A stretch of DNA of 64,000 bases from Emydura subglobosa (taxonomy: Eukaryota; Chordata; Testudines; Chelidae), in assembly GCA_007922225.1 (NCBI GenBank), contig ML679958.1, positions 56,500,838 to 56,564,837 on the forward strand, read 5' to 3'. The notes beneath the pieces were generated by a model. It had not been told where the DNA came from, ran no database searches, and saw nothing but the letters and a program-made list of their open reading frames with translations. A program made the translations under genes and the position numbers. Shown piece after piece: positions 12,175 to 23,744 of this stretch; position 1 is the first letter of the stretch, and every line of letters begins with the position of its first letter.

Positions 12175-14117
12175 GTATTGTTGTAGCTGTGCTGGTCCCT
12201 GGATATTACAGTGTGATCCCTGGATGTTAGAGTGACAAGGTAGATGAGGTAATATCTTTTATTGGACCAACTTATGTTGGTGAGAGACAAGCTTTCGAGT
12301 TTACACAGAGCTCCTCTTCAGGTCTGAGAAATTTAGGGCTGGTCCACACTAGAGTTTTGTGGACAAAATTCAGCATTTGTCAAAAACCAGTGGAAATGCT
12401 CCTCCCACCCATACAACTCCCCTGCTATGTTGACATAATAAACCACCTCAACGAGAGATGTAGGGCTTATGTTGGTGTAGTTAAGGTGACACAGTGTCAG
12501 TGTAGAGACGGTGTTCCTTTACATCAGCTGTTGGCTGTCGTTGTCAACTCACAGCTCCAAACTGACAAGAAAGCTAGGCAGCTAGAGCCCGGCTGTCTTC
12601 TCCCCCTCCCCCCCCCCAGAGAGCCGGCTCGTGCTCTAGGAGCGGGGAAGCGAGACGCCCTGGGCAGCTTCTCTGCCGGCTGCCCACTGGGAGTAGGGAG
12701 ACAAGAAGCCCCAGGCAGCCTTGTCAATTTTATGGCGATCCAAAATTGACAAGGCTGCCCGGCTCCCGTTGGAGGAAGGAGGTCAAGAAGCCGGGGCATC
12801 TGGCCCCCACTCCCCGGGGATGAGTAGCTCCGAGAGGCTTCCCCCAGCTCCCAGCGGGGAACAGGGAGGGGAGAAGCCAGTGGAGCTGAGAGATCAGGCT
12901 CTCAGCTCCCCAAACTGCCCCCCTTAGATCAGTGGTACTGTTCCTAGTGATGATGCACACCACCGACCCAAGGAGGGCAATTATTTGCCAAGGAGGGCAA
13001 GTAATTGATGAGGTGGCTGCAGGTCAACCTATCTTTGTAGTGTAGATAAGGCCTTACTCAGAGTGTCACTGCTAAATACAAGATGGAACAGATTGTTTGT
13101 CATAAGTAGTTAACACATTTCAAGGGGCCATTCAAAGTGAAGTGGTCCGTTAACGTCCCTCCAAGGGAGGAAAGGAAGGGGAGAGAAGCAGCGGGGGGAT
13201 TGTGAGTGGGTGATAGATTGTTGTAATAAGCCATAAATCCAGTGTCTCTATTCAGTCCATGATTTTTAGTGTCTAGCAAAGTTGTCAATTTAAGCTCCCA
13301 GACTTGTCTTTTGAAAATGTTGTGCAGGTTTCCTTTGAGGATGAGGACTGATTGATAACTCTATATCTGATCTCTTTGTGAAAAGTGTTCACCCATAGCT
13401 GATGTGATGTTTTTGTCTTATCATTTTCCTGTGAGTTCATTCAAGAGCATAAGGATTGTCTTGTTTCACCCATATAGTTGCTATTGGGGCATTTAGTGCA
13501 CTGGATGAGGTACACCTCATGTTGTGATAGGCATGTGTAGGACTCATGGTGTCTTGAAAGATGTGTGTGTGTGAGGGGAGGTTGATCATTATAGCGGTGG
13601 AGATATGTCTGCGGGTTTTGCATCTCTTGTTCTGGCAAGGTCTGGTGCCACTTTGAGTTGGTGTCCTGGTCTGTGAGGAGTTTGCTTCTGATTAGCCTGG
13701 AGATTGTTTGAAGGCCAGAAGAGGGGATTCAAAAAAGACCTCTTTCAGGATGCAGTCATCAAGTATGGGCTGAAGTTGTTTGATTCCCTATATGGGTGCC
13801 GGTGTGGAGTGGCAGGTGACAACTAGGGGTGTGCGGTCAGAAGGGGTTTTATTTCAGTATTGCAGCAGGCTCTCTTGTGGTATTTGAGTTGTCCATTTCA
13901 TGATGTGATCTACTTCTCTGGTGGAGTGTCCTTGTTTGGGGAAGATGGTTCTGTGTGTATTAAAGTTAAAGATAAAGACTTTCTCCTCCTGTGGTGCCTG
14001 AGTGCCTGGCTGTAGATAATAGTTTTCTTGGTGTGTTTGAGGTAGTTACTGAATGTATGAATTATAGATGACGGATCATAACACCTATGACCGTCACCAA
14101 ACAAGGACATTCCATCT
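12175..14117 (-). mobile_element. Penelope-like element, 5'-truncated and interrupted
   Basis: On the plus strand the tail block AATATCTTTTATTGGACCAA and GACAAGCTTTCGAG lies at 12240-12310. A Harbinger-like element (12336-13053) then interrupts it, and it resumes at 13057. On the minus strand, 13441-13638 encodes a GIY-YIG-type segment (IQCTKCPNSNYMGETRQSL), where the usual Y-I-G reads Y-M-G. 13910-14125 encodes sequence typical of the end of the Penelope reverse transcriptase. The frames are broken. The right edge meets a truncated gypsy LTR near 14118. Confidence 0.7.
12336..13053. mobile_element. Harbinger-like miniature element inserted in the Penelope copy
   Basis: The left end GGGCTGGTCCACACTAG and the reverse complement of the right end, GGCCTTATCTACACTA, are inverted termini. 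A perfect TTA duplication flanks it (12333-12335 and 13054-13056), the TWA target of PIF/Harbinger elements. The centre (about 12590-12900) is GC-rich; the open frames there are incidental. It encodes no transposase. Confidence 0.8.
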
Positions 14118-14310
14118 GTGAGCATAAGTGTTAAGCAACTGGTGACCTGCTGCTGATGGGCTTAGGAGCATGCCTGCTGGATCCCTTTAACCAATCAGGA
14201 GGGTAGGCCATTCAGGCAATTCTACAGCAGCCTATCTGTGCTCATTAGTCTGGCTGGAGACTGAGTTAGCTAGGCCCTGGCTCACATGCAAGTCCTCATT
14301 CATTCAGTAC
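14118..14310 (-). repeat. Truncated 3' LTR of the gypsy element
   Basis: GGTGACCTGCTGCTG and CCAATCAGGAGGGTAGG align with about 18945-19113 of the 5' LTR. The other two thirds of the LTR are missing, and Penelope sequence begins at the break. The break therefore looks like a deletion or rearrangement rather than a clean insertion. Confidence 0.65.
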
Positions 14311-14812
14311 CTACCTACCACCTTCTAGAGGCCCCGGACCTGGCTACTTGCAGTGAGCTCAGTGGAAGTCCCACAGGAGGTCTGACACATGGACATTCTC
14401 CACTATTTCCCAGGGTCACTCTTCCGAATCCACCAAGTACTGAATCTCACCTTGAACTTGCCTGGGGTCAACAATTTGCCAGACTAAGTATCCTTCTTGT
14501 CCTTGAACAGTTACAGATGCTGGCAAGGAGCTGGGAACGGATTCTTTGTGTAGAGTTTTAGGAGGGAAGGATGGAACATTGGATGAATCTTCAGTGACTC
14601 AGTTAGCTGCAATTTTAAATGTCACCAGGTTGATTTGTTTCAGGATTGTGAATGGGCCTAAATATCAGTAATCCAACTTGTCTGATGGGTGAATTAATCT
14701 GAGGTTCCAGGTTGATAACCAGAGCTTGGCCCCTATAGTCAAATCAGGTATAACCTCAAATGTTCTTTGAGTTTCTGTTGTACTTGGTGCAGGCGAGTAA
14801 CCAGATCCACCA

Positions 14813-15501
14813 CTACAAGTATAGGCGAACCTGTGGGCATTGCTGGTGAAAACGTGTGTGAAAGCTATAACTGGTGTAGAACAGGCTTTGTTGGGTGGAG
14901 GAGTAGGTTGAAATATTAGAGGCAAACTCTGCATAGGGTAGCTGAGGACCCCAGTTATCTGGATGGTTGTTCAGGAAATGGAAATATTGTTCCAGGATCT
15001 GATTGACACATGCCATCTGCTGATTAGTCTGTGGGTGATAGGCCACTGACGTGAGGGACTCTACATCAAGGACCTTCATTTTCTGCTTTTGGCATGAGTT
15101 TAACTGTGGAACTCAGTCTGACATGATACTCGTTGGCAATCCACAATCCATGGAAACAGAAGACATTTTCCAGAAGGAGGCTTGCTGTTTCCTGGGTGGT
15201 AGGGATTGCACAGCAAGGAATGAAATGCACCATCTTGGTCAGGAGGCTGACTGGGACAAGCACTACTCTGATCTATGAAACTAGTTCCACAATTAAATCT
15301 AAAGACACAGTGCACCTGGGCTGGCGTGAGATGGGCAAGGTTTGCAGCGGAAAGTGCCTTCAAACACATGGTTTTGGAACAAGAACAAAGGTCACAGGAA
15401 TTTATATACTTCTTGACATCAGAGCATAGATCTGGCCACCAGAAACTCCATGAAATCAATCCCGGTATTTTAGATTGGCCAAAGTGACTGGCAATCAGCA
15501 T
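14813..15501 (-). pseudogene. Gypsy integrase remnant
   Basis: 15100-15501 carries the zinc-binding region: a WWPDLCSDVKKYINSCDLC segment with the paired Cys of the H2C2 motif. 14813-15079 carries the end of the core domain (SVAYHPQTNQQMACVNQ, then LPYAEFASN). The two frames are shifted relative to each other, so no full integrase is encoded. Confidence 0.75.
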
Positions 15502-16479
15502 GTCTTGATATCTTCAGAACTGAGAGTCCTGACCACCTATCTGGGATGTAAATGTGTTCCCTGTGGTAGAGGATCCCATCCTGCAGCTGGAAGTCTGAGC
15601 CAGGCTGGGTATCCGCATTACCCAAGGTATGATAGATTCAGGTACAAATAGATCATGAGGTAAAGGACTGAATAGAGAACAGACACTGTCCACTTTTCCG
15701 TTAAAAAGGTTGGTTTAAGAATTGTGGGGAAAAGTTCAGTGCCATGTTTGACATTCATCTTTGTGGGACAGTGCATCTGCTTTTTGTTTCTTGCTCCCAG
15801 GCGGTCATGATTTGAATTGGACAAAAAAGAGGGACCAATGGATTTGGTGCTGACTGAGGTGTCTGGCTGTGTGGAGTTGGTTTTTGTGATCTGTAAGAAC
15901 CTGAACTGGGATCCTTCCAGGAAGTGACACCATTCTTCAGCTGCCTTGATTGCTTACAGTTCTTTTTTCCACATATCATAGTTTCTCTCTGCCAGGGTCA
16001 ATTTATGAGAATAAAAAACACACAGTTGAAGTTGCTTATGGGGAACCATTTGCTGAGATAATACCTGGTGAAATAAATGGCCTGGTGGGGTTGGGATAGA
16101 TGAGAATGGGCATCAAAGTTAAAAGCCTTTTATAGTTGGTCAAAAGTGGATTGGGCCTCCAAGGATCAGATTAATTTGACTCTCTTCCAAAAATTGCCAT
16201 CATCGGGACTATCAGCTGAGAAAACCCTCTGATGAACTGCTGGTAAAAGTTGGCAAACCCCAGAAGTCAGTATACCCCTCATGCATCTTTCAGAGCTACC
16301 CAGTCAAAGATGGCAGTTAACTTGCACAGATCCAGAATTAGGTCTTTGGAGGAAAACAAGGAACTCAGTTGTGTTCTGATCCAAATTTATATTTCTCGAG
16401 TATTGCATAGAGGTGGTTCTGACACAGCCTCTCTAAGATGTGGTGCATATGTTGGTCATGAAGGGCATGGTTCTCAAAA

Positions 16480-17345
16480 AATGAAGATATTGTAAGACAT
16501 GACAATGAACTGATCCTGCATGTCCCTAAAGATAACATTAATAGGGTTGGAAGGTGGCAGGAATGTTGCACAGCCCAAAGTGCATCACCACATACTTGAC
16601 ATGCTGGTTTTGAGTGTGGAATGCAGTCTTCCACTCATTCCTTTCCTGAATCTAGACCAAGTTATAGGCCCCACAGAGGTCCACCTTAGTGAAGACTTTG
16701 AAGCAAAGTCTCTCAAAGACTCGTTGATGAGTGGTAGTTAATACCTATTCCAGATAGTTACCTTGTAATCCACACAAGTGTGCAAGGAGCTGTCTGTCTT
16801 AACCACAAAGAAAATCAGGCCCCCCACTGGGGTTCTGGAGGGACAAATAAACCCATTTTTTCAGGTTCTCTCAGATAGTCTTGGAGCACCTGTAGCTCAG
16901 GTTCCAGGGTCTGTGGAGACAGGACTGGAACCCAGGTCTGAGGGGTGGCCAACAACTCCATGCCACTACCTGCCAGCCATTGTATGGCTGCATGCATTGC
17001 CACATAGACCGTGTGAAGGTAAATACCATAGGAAGTACCACCTCAGAAAGCTAGGCCAACAGCTTCCCTTGTGGCCACTGATCAGTCCAGGCACCCTGTT
17101 TAAGCTCAATAGAAGTTCCAGCAAGTGTCTGTGCAACAAAGTGGACTCCCCCACCAGCCATAATGATGGGCCTGACTCTCAGATTGCTCTTGGACTCCTG
17201 ACCCGACCCTTTACTCTGACGCCTGGTTCCTGACTCTGACCTCCTCTGCTCTTACAACCCAAGCCCTGGCCATGACACTGAGAGGGTGGGAATAGATATG
17301 CCTCAAGGGAACCTTGGCACCAGGCTGAAGGTCAATGGGATCGTC
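16480..17345 (-). pseudogene. Gypsy reverse-transcriptase remnant, split by an insertion
   Basis: Minus-strand frames give DLQPGAKVPLRHIYSHPLS (about 17345-17275), then after a gap EPELQVLQDYLRE (about 16900-16860), then KVDLCGAYNLVQI and [11 protein letters not shown] (about 16720-16540). These follow the order of gypsy reverse transcriptase. The gap at about 16920-17272 contains foreign LTR-like sequence. Stops and shifts occur throughout. Confidence 0.75.
16920..17272 (+). mobile_element. Solo-LTR-like insertion within the gypsy pol region
   Basis: It interrupts otherwise continuous reverse-transcriptase coding sequence. Its right part (17170-17272) has the GACTCCTGACC/CTGACTCTGACC-rich composition seen in the gypsy LTRs of this window, but on the plus strand, opposite to its host, and it ends CCATGACA as LTRs here do. 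CTGTTTAAGC at 17097-17106 could be its TATA region. Exact borders and target duplication are unclear. Confidence 0.5.
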
Positions 17346-18056
17346 GTAGTGATGATGAAGTGTCAGGAGCTCAGCCTTCTTATTGAAATTGTCTGCACAA
17401 GTCTTAGTACTTTGTTGGTATCACCAAGGGTATAGTCTCTTGCGTGATTGGGCCTGATGAGAGGAGGGATCTATCAGGGGACTTTATTAAATCAGAAAAA
17501 GCCTTGCACTGTGTTGGGATCTTATGTGCTCAAGTGACTTCTAAGTCCATAAATTTACTGGAGGGGCCAGAATCCATTAGTGCTTCCAGGTTGACTCTAA
17601 GATGGCCAGGTGCCACAGGTACAGCACAACTTGAATGTGTGTCAGGTGCTGGTTAAATACTGCCTGCTACCAGTGGTCAAATGAGGGTGCTGCAGGTGAG
17701 AGCAAAGGAAGAAGTGCCAGCCCAGACCCCCTGTGAGAGCTAGGGCCTTGTGTTTCCTGACCAAGATGTGGATCAAGCCTTGTGGAAGAGAGCTCGTGGT
17801 GAAGTATCCAGGTTACCTGCAGTACAGATATAGACCAGACACCCAACATCAGCTCTTCTCTGCACTGAAGAGGTGGGGCCATGCCATGTCACATCGGTTT
17901 AGGCAGTTGGCTGGGCACAGGAGGTTGTCTGGCAGGCTCCATCGACGTAGGCATGGGTCAGGGAACCATCCTCCTTTCTTGACTGTGTTGTAAAAAGCAA
18001 TTGTCAATCTTGACACATAGGTCGATGAAGGCTTCCAGCCCAGTTGGGGGACTCAC

Positions 18057-18540
18057 CTATGCCAGCTCATCCTTGATCTCATTGTTTAAACCAAGCGCGA
18101 AGAGATAGCACTGCATGGCCTCGTTCCATTCAATGTCTGCCACGACGAACTGAAATTCTGTGGCGTAGTTAGCAACCGGCTGATATCCCTGCCTCGGTGC
18201 TTGGCATGCAGCTTCTGCCATACATGTACAACTCAAGTCGTCAAAAATTGCTACCATGGCTTAGACAAAGTTTGAGAACTAGATTTCTCCAGAAGTGGAG
18301 AGGCCCAGGCCTCTGATAAGTCCCACCCTGGACCAGTCCGTGGGCTATATTTGCGGGTGCAACAAGAACAGGAGATGACACTGGTTTCAAAACCATAGAA
18401 CTTTCTGCAGTCACTGTCAAACTTGTCCGGCAAGGAAATCTTTGTTCTTGATCAGTTGGAGCCATGGGTGCCTGTAGAACTGCATTCTGCACCTACAGGA
18501 CATTGACTTGGATCTGCAGGGCGCTCACTAACTCTGGTAA
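18057..18540 (-). pseudogene. Gypsy gag remnant
   Basis: Two overlapping minus-strand frames carry gag-like sequence: PDKFDSDCRKFYGF near 18400-18433, and at 18057-18257 a segment with GYQPVANYATEF and LGLNNEIKDELA, typical of the capsid region of sushi-type gypsy elements. A frameshift separates them. Such gag proteins are the source of several domesticated vertebrate genes, but this copy is broken and shows no sign of domestication. Confidence 0.7.
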
Positions 18541-18617
18541 GGGGATGTTAGCTATAGGGGGATCCAACCCAGTAGGAGAAGCTGTCCCTTCTCCTTATCC
18601 TCTGAGGCTGCTCAAAC

Positions 18618-19113
18618 TGTCAGGATTGGGACACGGGCTGTCTGGTGTAGTAGTTGGGGCTAGAGCAGGGAGGGACCAGGAACCAGAGCTGAAGCTCAGA
18701 GTTCTAGTCCAGAGCCAAGAATCAGAGCCAGGGGTAAGAGCTAAAGATCTGAAGTCAGGAATCAGGAACCAGAACCTAGGGTCAGAGCTGGAGTCAACAG
18801 CCAGAGCCAAGCACCACAGCTGGGATAAACTGGTTCAAAACAGGGAATTAGACTGAAGCAAGGCTGGAGCTTGGCAGAACAAGACTGGACACAATACAGG
18901 AGCGGGGCTGGAGCAAGGCAGACATGGGCTGATTGCAGCTACAGGCGTAAGTATTGAGCAGCCAGTGACCTGCTGCTGTTGCTGGGCTTAACAGTCTGCC
19001 TGCTGGCTTCCTTCTGCCAATCAGGTGAGTCAGCCAGTAAGGTATGCTCCTTAGTCTGGTTGGAGATTGAGCTAACCAGTCCCAGGCTTAGCTGCAGGCC
19101 CTCATTCCTGACA
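18618..19113 (-). repeat. 5' LTR of the gypsy element
   Basis: On the minus strand it begins TGTCAGGAATGAGGGCC and ends CCTGACA, about 496 bp, followed by the internal sequence GTTTGAGCAGCC. The same junction occurs after the left LTR of the element at 32926-34920, which fixes the boundary. Confidence 0.75.
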
Positions 19114-19259
19114 CTCACTCATTCTGCTAAAATGAAATCATTAATATTGACACTTAAAATGTTACCATTAGAGTTTACACCCTAATAAGACTCATAATGG
19201 GTAGTTCAGAGTTCTGAGAATCTAGTTCAGGCTGTCTGCAGACTCAGACGGGAAAACAG

Positions 19260-19500
19260 AGGCCTGGTTTGCACCTAGAAATTAGGTCGAACTAGCGATG
19301 TAGTTCAGGGCTCTGAAAAATTTCGTGCCCTGCATGACATAGTTAGGTCAATCTAATCCCCACCGTAGATGCAGCTGGGTTGACAGAAGAATTCTCTGAG
19401 ATTGACTACATCGATAGAAAAATCCCTTTCATCAGTGTAGGAAGCATCTACACTACAGCGCTACTACAGCAGCAGAGCTGCAGCGGCATAGCTGCATAGG
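19260..19500. mobile_element. Truncated Harbinger-like miniature element
   Basis: GGCCTGGTTTGCACCTAG, a mutated terminus, starts the block, and GCATCTACACTACAGCGCTAC lies toward the right. The expected right terminus is absent, so the copy is probably truncated. Confidence 0.45.
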
Positions 19501-19880
19501 ATTTGACACATATTTCCTTGTTCTAACTGAAAGCTAAGATTCTGAAGGATCTGAATGTGCCATGTAGACAACATAACCTACGGAGCAGGTCCAGCCTGTC
19601 TGATGCATTTAAGTGTCTGATGCTACTTCTGCAGAGAGAATATGCTGTACAGTTAGCAGAAGGAGCTGATTGAATGATGCACTAACTCTGAATGCAGTCA
19701 TTGGACCTAAAATGATATTTGTGAGGTCAGAAGCAACCTAAATCTCTAACATATATAAAACTTTGTAATCCTTCTTATTTAACAAATTGTAATTGAAAGA
19801 TCCTAAATAGCTATGCTGTTGCACAAGCATTAATTCTGCTATGGTTTTATCCTGCTCAATTTTTTCCCCCTTTCTGCTAC
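19501..19880. other. Intergenic, nothing recognised
   Basis: AT-rich with no repeat or coding signature. Confidence 0.45.
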
Positions 19881-19914
19881 CCTGTTTTTAACTGAGACAA
19901 TCTGAATTCTCAGT

Positions 19915-20400
19915 TAAAAACTGAGTCAGTGCTCCTGCTGACAGTTACTTATCACCTTATTATCTTCTAGCTGTTTGCAAAGTGATTGCTTGATTATTTG
20001 CTCCATTATCTTTCCAGGTACTGAAGTTAAGGTGACTGGTCTATAATTCCCTGAATTGTCCTTATTCCTCTTTTTATAGATTGGCACTATATTTGCCCTT
20101 TTCCAACTTCCATAATTTTTTTAAGATAATCGCTAATGGCTTAGATATCTCCACAATCAGCTCCTTGAGTATTCTAGGATGTATTTCATCAGGCCCTGGT
20201 GACTTGAAGACATCAAACTTGTCTAAGTAATTTTTAACTTGTTCTTTCCTATTTCAGCCTCATATCCTACCTCATTTTCACTGGCATTCACTATGTTAGA
20301 CGTCCAGTCGCTACTAACCTTTTGATGAAAACTGAAACAAAGTCATTTAGCACTTTTGCATTGCCACATTTTCTGTTATTATTTTTCTCTCCTCATTGAG
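19915..20400 (-). mobile_element. Minus-strand CR1/L3-type LINE, left half
   Basis: Minus-strand translation contains reverse-transcriptase N-terminal motifs such as IHPRILKEL and, in another frame, YRPVTLTS followed by GKIMEQIIKQSL. The sequence stops at 20400 at the CR1 insertion and resumes at 21798, giving a readable empty site. Confidence 0.75.
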
Positions 20401-21791
20401 ATGAGGCCGGATGCAATGCATCTGAGGGTGCTGAGGGAGTTGGCTGACGTGATTTGCAGAGCCATTGCCCATTATCTTTGGCGATCGGTGGCGGTTCTGG
20501 ACAATTGGAAAAAGACAAATATAATGCCCATCTTTAGAAAAGGGAAGAAGGAGGATCTGGGGAAATACAGACCAGTCAGCCTCATCTCAGTCTCTAGAAA
20601 AATCATGGAGCCAGGTCCTCAAGGAATCCATTTTGAATCATTTCGAGGAGAGGAAGGTGATCAGGAACAGTCAGCGTGGATTCACCAAGGGCAAGTCATG
20701 CCTGACCAACCTGATTGCCTTCTATGATGAGATGACTGACTCTGTGGATGTGGGGAAAGCAGTGGACATGATATACCATGACTTTAGAAAAGCTTTTGAT
20801 ACGGTTTCCCACAGTATTATTGCCAGCAAGTTAAAGAAGTACGAGTTGGATGAATGGACTATAAGGTGGATAGGAAGCTGGCTAGATCATCGGACTCAAC
20901 AGGTAATGATCAACGGCTCGATACCTTGTTGGCAGCTGGTATCAAGTGGAGAGCCCCAGCGGTTGGTCCTGGGGCCAGTTTTCTTCAGCATCTTCATTAA
21001 TGATGCGGATGGTGGGGCAGATTGCCTCCTCAGCAAGTTTGCAGAAGACACTAAGCTGTGGGGAGTAGTAGATACACTGGAGGATAGAGACAGGATACAG
21101 AATGACCTAAACAAATTCTGCAGAAAAGGACCTAGGGGTGGACAAGAAGTTGGATATGAGTCAACGGTGTACCCTTGTTGCCAAGAAAGCTAATGGCATA
21201 CTGGGCTGCATTAATAGGAGCACTGCCAGTAGATCAAAGGAAGTGATTATTCCTCTCTATTCGGCATTGGTGAGGCCACATCTGGAGTATTGTATCCAGT
21301 TTTTAGGGCCCCCCCCCCATTACAGAAAGGATGTGGACAAATTGGAGAGAGTCCAGTGGAGGGCAACACAAATTATTAGGGAGCTGGGGCATATGACTTA
21401 TGAGAAGGGACTGAGGGAACTAGGCTTGTTTAGTCTGCAGAAGAAAAGAGTGAGGGAGGATTTGATAGCAGCCTTTAACTACCTGAACAGGGTTCTGAAG
21501 AAGATGAAGCTAAGCTGTTCTCAGTAGTGGCAGATGATAGAACAAGGAGCAGTGGTCTCAAGTTGCAGTGGGGGAGATCTAGGTTGGATATTAGGAAATA
21601 CCTTTTCCCTAGGAGGGTGGTGAAGCACTTAAATAGGTTACCTAGGGAGGTGGTGGAATCTCCATCCGAAGAGGTTTTTAAGGCTCGCCTTGACAAAGCC
21701 CTGTCTGGGATGATTTAGTTGGGGTTGGTCCTGCCTCGAGAAGTTAGATTAGAGGACCTCCTGAGATCCCTTCCAACACTAATCTTCTGTG
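20401..21791 (+). mobile_element. CR1 LINE nested in the minus-strand LINE
   Basis: The element is 5'-truncated and starts within the reverse transcriptase. Plus-strand frames give DNWKKTNIMPIF, YRPVSLISVSRKIME, SQRGFTKGKSCLTNLIAFYD and KAFDTVSHSII, then an FAED box at 21038-21049 where active CR1 has FADD. An internal deletion near 21118 skips to the segment before the 3' conserved block. The 3' end matches the CR1 tail. The hexamer ATTGAG flanks it (20395-20400 and 21792-21797). Frameshifts and the changed catalytic box make it inactive. Confidence 0.85.
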
Positions 21792-21797
21792 ATTGAG

Positions 21798-21890
21798 TAA
21801 TGGGCCTACTCTATCCTTGGTCTTTCTCTTGCTTCTAATACATTTATAGAATGTTTTCTTGTTACCCTTTATGTCTGCTAGGTCTGGTAA
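21798..21890 (-). mobile_element. Minus-strand LINE, right half
   Basis: TAATGGGCCTACTCTATCC through CCTTTATGTCTGC continues the LINE interrupted at 20400. The loss of similarity beyond about 21890 marks its 5' truncation. Confidence 0.65.
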
Positions 21891-23008
21891 TTACTTCATA
21901 AAGAAACATGGATTTCCCCATTACTGTATTTACCCATCAGACAAGCATACCTATACTGTTCTCCATAACTCTCTATTCTCCTCCAGGCTCACAAAAATAA
22001 AGCATTCCTAATAACTTGGCTTATTTACATTGTGGCTTGCAGGCTCATTCACCTCGTTTATGTTGCATTTTTCTCAGCCATCCTCCCAGCTTTCTCCAAA
22101 TGTTTGTGCTTTTTTCTGTCTCCATCATGCTGCATCTCTTTTCTTTCTTTTCAATGTTTTAAATTTCATTTAAACATTTGTTTAGATTTTTGTAAAACCC
22201 TTTAAAAATAAACCTTAATGTTGTCCTTGATCTAGTTGTTTCCTTTTAAAAGTCCAAAAAAAGCATAGTATAATATCATAGTGTATTAATCAGCGCGTAA
22301 AGGGATAATTTCAACTCTATTGATCTCCATGGAGTTACACCAGTATTACATTTAGCCTAGTGATTGTAAAAGTACTAATGTCTTGCATTTTTACTTTTAA
22401 AAATATTTTTCCACTTTGTATTCATTTATATATTTGGCATGTAAATGTATAAATCTTACAGCTGAGTCAATTATATAAAGGAACTGTACTGAATGCAAAA
22501 ACAGTATTTTCTTTGCTATTCTTTATGAAAAGTTAAGCAAAGGAATGTAAAAAGTAGCACCTACCACAATATAAATAAGCAGAATGATGGATGTTAAATA
22601 CTATTCAATGTTTCCATTCTCTCATTAGGGCAGCTTTCCACCTTCCCTTCACTATAACTAACCTCATAAATACTTATTTGCCTTTTACTGCTGTAAAGTG
22701 TCATTTCTTTTCTGTTAGTCAGTCTCACCACTCCATAACTTTATTGCTGCCACTTCCCAATCACAAAAGTAATAGATAAATACAGTTCAAGAATTTCATG
22801 CACCAATCAGGCATCCTCTCAACCACTCTCATGCTGGTCAGAAACAGTCTTCTTTGCTCTTGTGAATCTAAAACGCCAGATTACATAGAAGAAAAAGAAA
22901 CACACAAAGGGCCAGCTAATGCCAGCTATTGGGCAGGTTCACAGGAAGAGTGAAATGGGTGCAGAAAGCCTTCCTCCCTGCTATGCACAGATGTTGGGCA
23001 GGCCCTGT
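21891..23008. other. Intergenic, nothing recognised
   Basis: AT-rich; the open frames are short and without domains. Confidence 0.5.
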
Positions 23009-23229
23009 GGGTATGTCTACACTGCAATTAAGCAGCCACATGTCAGCTGACTCTAGCTATGGGCTCTAAAATGACAGTGTACATGCTCAGGCTCGAGCCT
23101 AAGCTCTGGGACCCCACAAGCGGGAGGATCACTGACCTGGGTTCCAGCCCAAGCCTGAACATCTACACCACCATTTTAGTCTTGCAGCCTGAGTCAGCTG
23201 ACATTGGACAGATGCCCTGTAGACAAACC
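23009..23229. mobile_element. Miniature element with GTATGTCTACACT end
   Basis: The left end GGGTATGTCTACACTG and the reverse complement of the right end, GGTTTGTCTACAGGG, are inverted termini of the same group as the Harbinger-like copies elsewhere. I could not read a clear target duplication. Confidence 0.6.
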
Positions 23230-23536
23230 ATGTATTTCCCTGAGTGCTGGGACTCATCTCTTTAATCATCCCCAGGGCATAAAATGGTGGGGAACTGTCA
23301 CAGGATTCACTCACCACTGGGCACCTTCTTGTGACTGTATCTAGGGGTTTGCTCCACTCAGATCTGACACCTCCCCCGCCCCCTTCTGACAGCCTGCTTA
23401 CACTGCATTCCTCCTCATTCTACAGGATTCACAGTGCTCCCTTTTTGTAACTCAGCCCTCTGGCTAGGTCACTATATACTTCTCTTCTGGAATATCAAAG
23501 TCTTCCTGGGTCAGCTGTCTACCTGTCATTCTAGAC

Positions 23537-23744
23537 CAGGAGTGGCCAACCTGCGGCTCGCAAGCGGCTCTTTGCTCAGACAAATGCTGCTCTCCGGAGA
23601 AGAGGGGGAGTGAAATTGACGAGCTGCCACCAAAATTGACAGAACTGGGGTGGCGGGTAGAGAGATGGGGGGGAGTGGAATTGACACACTGCCTGAGGGC
23701 AAGGTAACTGCGGCTGTTTGTCTCTCACTGGTTGGCCACCCCTG
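23537..23744. mobile_element. hAT miniature element with perfect 8-bp duplication
   Basis: The termini are CAGGAGTGGCCAACC and GGTTGGCCACCCCTG. The target duplication TTCTAGAC is identical on both sides (23529-23536 and 23745-23752), which is diagnostic of hAT transposition. The 208-bp body has no coding capacity. The copy at 51120 shares this terminus. Confidence 0.92.

Larger units (their letters stand above)
14118..19113 (-). mobile_element. Decayed Ty3/gypsy (sushi-type) LTR retrotransposon
   Basis: Minus-strand order: a 5' LTR (19113-18618), gag remnants (about 18540-17660), reverse transcriptase (about 17345-16480, interrupted by a non-gypsy-internal block), RNase H region (about 16350-16000), integrase with its zinc-binding and core segments (15501-14813), the integrase C-terminal part (about 14700-14600), and a truncated 3' LTR (about 14310-14118). 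Recognisable runs include YATEFQFVVADIEWNEA (gag) and YHPQTNQQ (integrase). Many stops and frameshifts are present, and the catalytic YxDD region of the reverse transcriptase is not recognisable. The element is inactive. Confidence 0.85.

Noticed and set aside
18057..18540. A domesticated gag gene
   Set aside because: The gag segments are in two frames with a shift, flanked by decayed pol and LTRs in standard order, so this is an ordinary dead element.
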